The translations under genes and the position numbers were made by a program. From positions 1 through 20,096 of the forward strand of contig NWUY0300011347.1 of NCBI GenBank assembly GCA_004151065.3: a DNA stretch of 20,096 bases. Reading direction: 5' to 3'. How positions within the stretch are numbered: position 1 is the stretch's first letter; every line of letters begins with the position of its first letter. The notes below the pieces were generated by a model. The model made no database searches. It had not been told where the DNA came from and worked only from the letters and a program-made list of their open reading frames with translations. Positions 19,251 to 20,096 of this stretch are shown one piece after another. This DNA is from Larix sibirica. Its lineage: Eukaryota > Streptophyta > Pinopsida > Pinales > Pinaceae.

Positions 19251-20096
19251 TAGAAAGCAAGAGGAGAACTTCCTTGCCTCAAAATCTATGGTCCCACAAA
19301 TCGATTGACCAATCCATTGTTGCTTTTCCATATATGCCTACAATCAACATCTCTTCCAACACCCATGTTTTTCCTTACAAAAAATAAAAACACACTTCCT
19401 TGCACATTTTTATTCCTTACATGGATATATTTCACTTTAAAAGATTTTTTCTTCTTTTTTGCACCAAATTCTCACCTTACATTACTATGTTTTCCTACCT
19501 TGCAAAATAGCATTTTTGTAACATGAATTGCTTGCATATGCAAAAAAAAGACCTTATCTACTCAATGGAATATATTTGGCATTTCTTTTATTTCATATAT
19601 GGATTTCACTTATAAATATTGTAATACTTTGTAGTGCCCCACTTTTACTTCACACATGGATTATTGTGCAATACTATTATTTGAGGGCATTTGGTTTCAA
19701 ATGACCCAGTTGTGTGTTGATTTAGACCTTTTACTATTATGCTATGCTATTTTTTGAGGGCATTCAATGATGAATGACATGGCTATGTGTGGAAACTAGT
19801 ACCTTGATGAATAAATTGAATGTTTTAAAGTTATCTTGGATGAATGAGATGAATGATGATGATCAAATGTTTATGTTGTCATAAAATTATGAAATGATGA
19901 TTGAATGAATGCATTTATGTCTATGTGTATCATGTACTTGTGACAGGTTGTCAAGTGTGACAAGAAAAGATAGGTACATGCGACGCAAGGTTGCATTGAT
20001 ACCGCGTAGACTCCAAATTGAGTTAGGTATCTAAGACAGACAATGTTAACCTAATGTAAATTGATATACCATCCTAGATCCAAATCCTAGGCTCTA
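19251..20096. other. Right-end stretch without a recognisable gene
   Basis: It is pyrimidine-rich and low in complexity at 19300-19560. It then holds a diverged direct repeat of about 50 bases (about 19671-19720 and 19744-19793, sharing TTTGAGGGCATT and TGTGTG text). The last 130 bases are richer in CpG than the surroundings. No coding motif or clear Helitron 3' end (hairpin plus CTRR) was found. Confidence 0.5.

Noticed and set aside
19796-19800. CTAGT as a Helitron 3' terminus
   Set aside because: No convincing hairpin lies just upstream, and this pentamer is common by chance.

Overview
The window reads as nuclear DNA of a large, transposon-rich plant genome. It is AT-rich and has no intact long gene. 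It carries worn relics of plant-type LINE, hAT, LTR and SINE-like elements. The style suggests a gymnosperm or fern-like genome, but that is an impression and not a proven placement. Every recognisable protein-coding stretch is a decayed mobile-element gene; I see no convincing host gene.

Layout, left to right. (1) 1-1740, minus strand: a LINE retrotransposon. It holds the C-terminal end of a probable ORF1, a TAATG stop/start junction at 1123-1119, and an ORF2 endonuclease domain that runs off the left edge toward the reverse transcriptase. (2) 1741-4130: AT-rich DNA with no recognisable gene. (3) 4132-5078, plus strand: a 5'-truncated hAT transposase relic that ends in the dimerisation domain. 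(4) 5137-6240: unrecognised, with faint LTR-like text. (5) 6268-11700: a non-coding block of old, diverged direct duplications (blocks P, A, B, P' and fragments), with younger, nearly perfect tandem duplications of 19, 56 and 102 bp inside it. (6) 11701-15820: mostly unrecognised, with a TA microsatellite containing the only N, an inverted repeat and a tRNA-derived SINE-like head. (7) 15821-16030: a short LTR-like segment followed by an initiator-tRNA-type primer-binding site. (8) 16341-19250, plus strand: the best find, a decayed Helitron-type replicase with an HUH Rep domain, an acidic linker and a PIF1-family helicase in the usual order. Its Rep part contains an apparent 89-bp GT-AG intron just before the HUH motif. 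(9) 19251-20096: no recognised gene.

The elements do not form a working system. They are independent insertions of different ages. Several stops fall at residues that are conserved in the families (Gln, Arg, Trp), as expected from C-to-T decay of methylated DNA. Family assignments rest on motifs I recognise by eye, and no database search was run.
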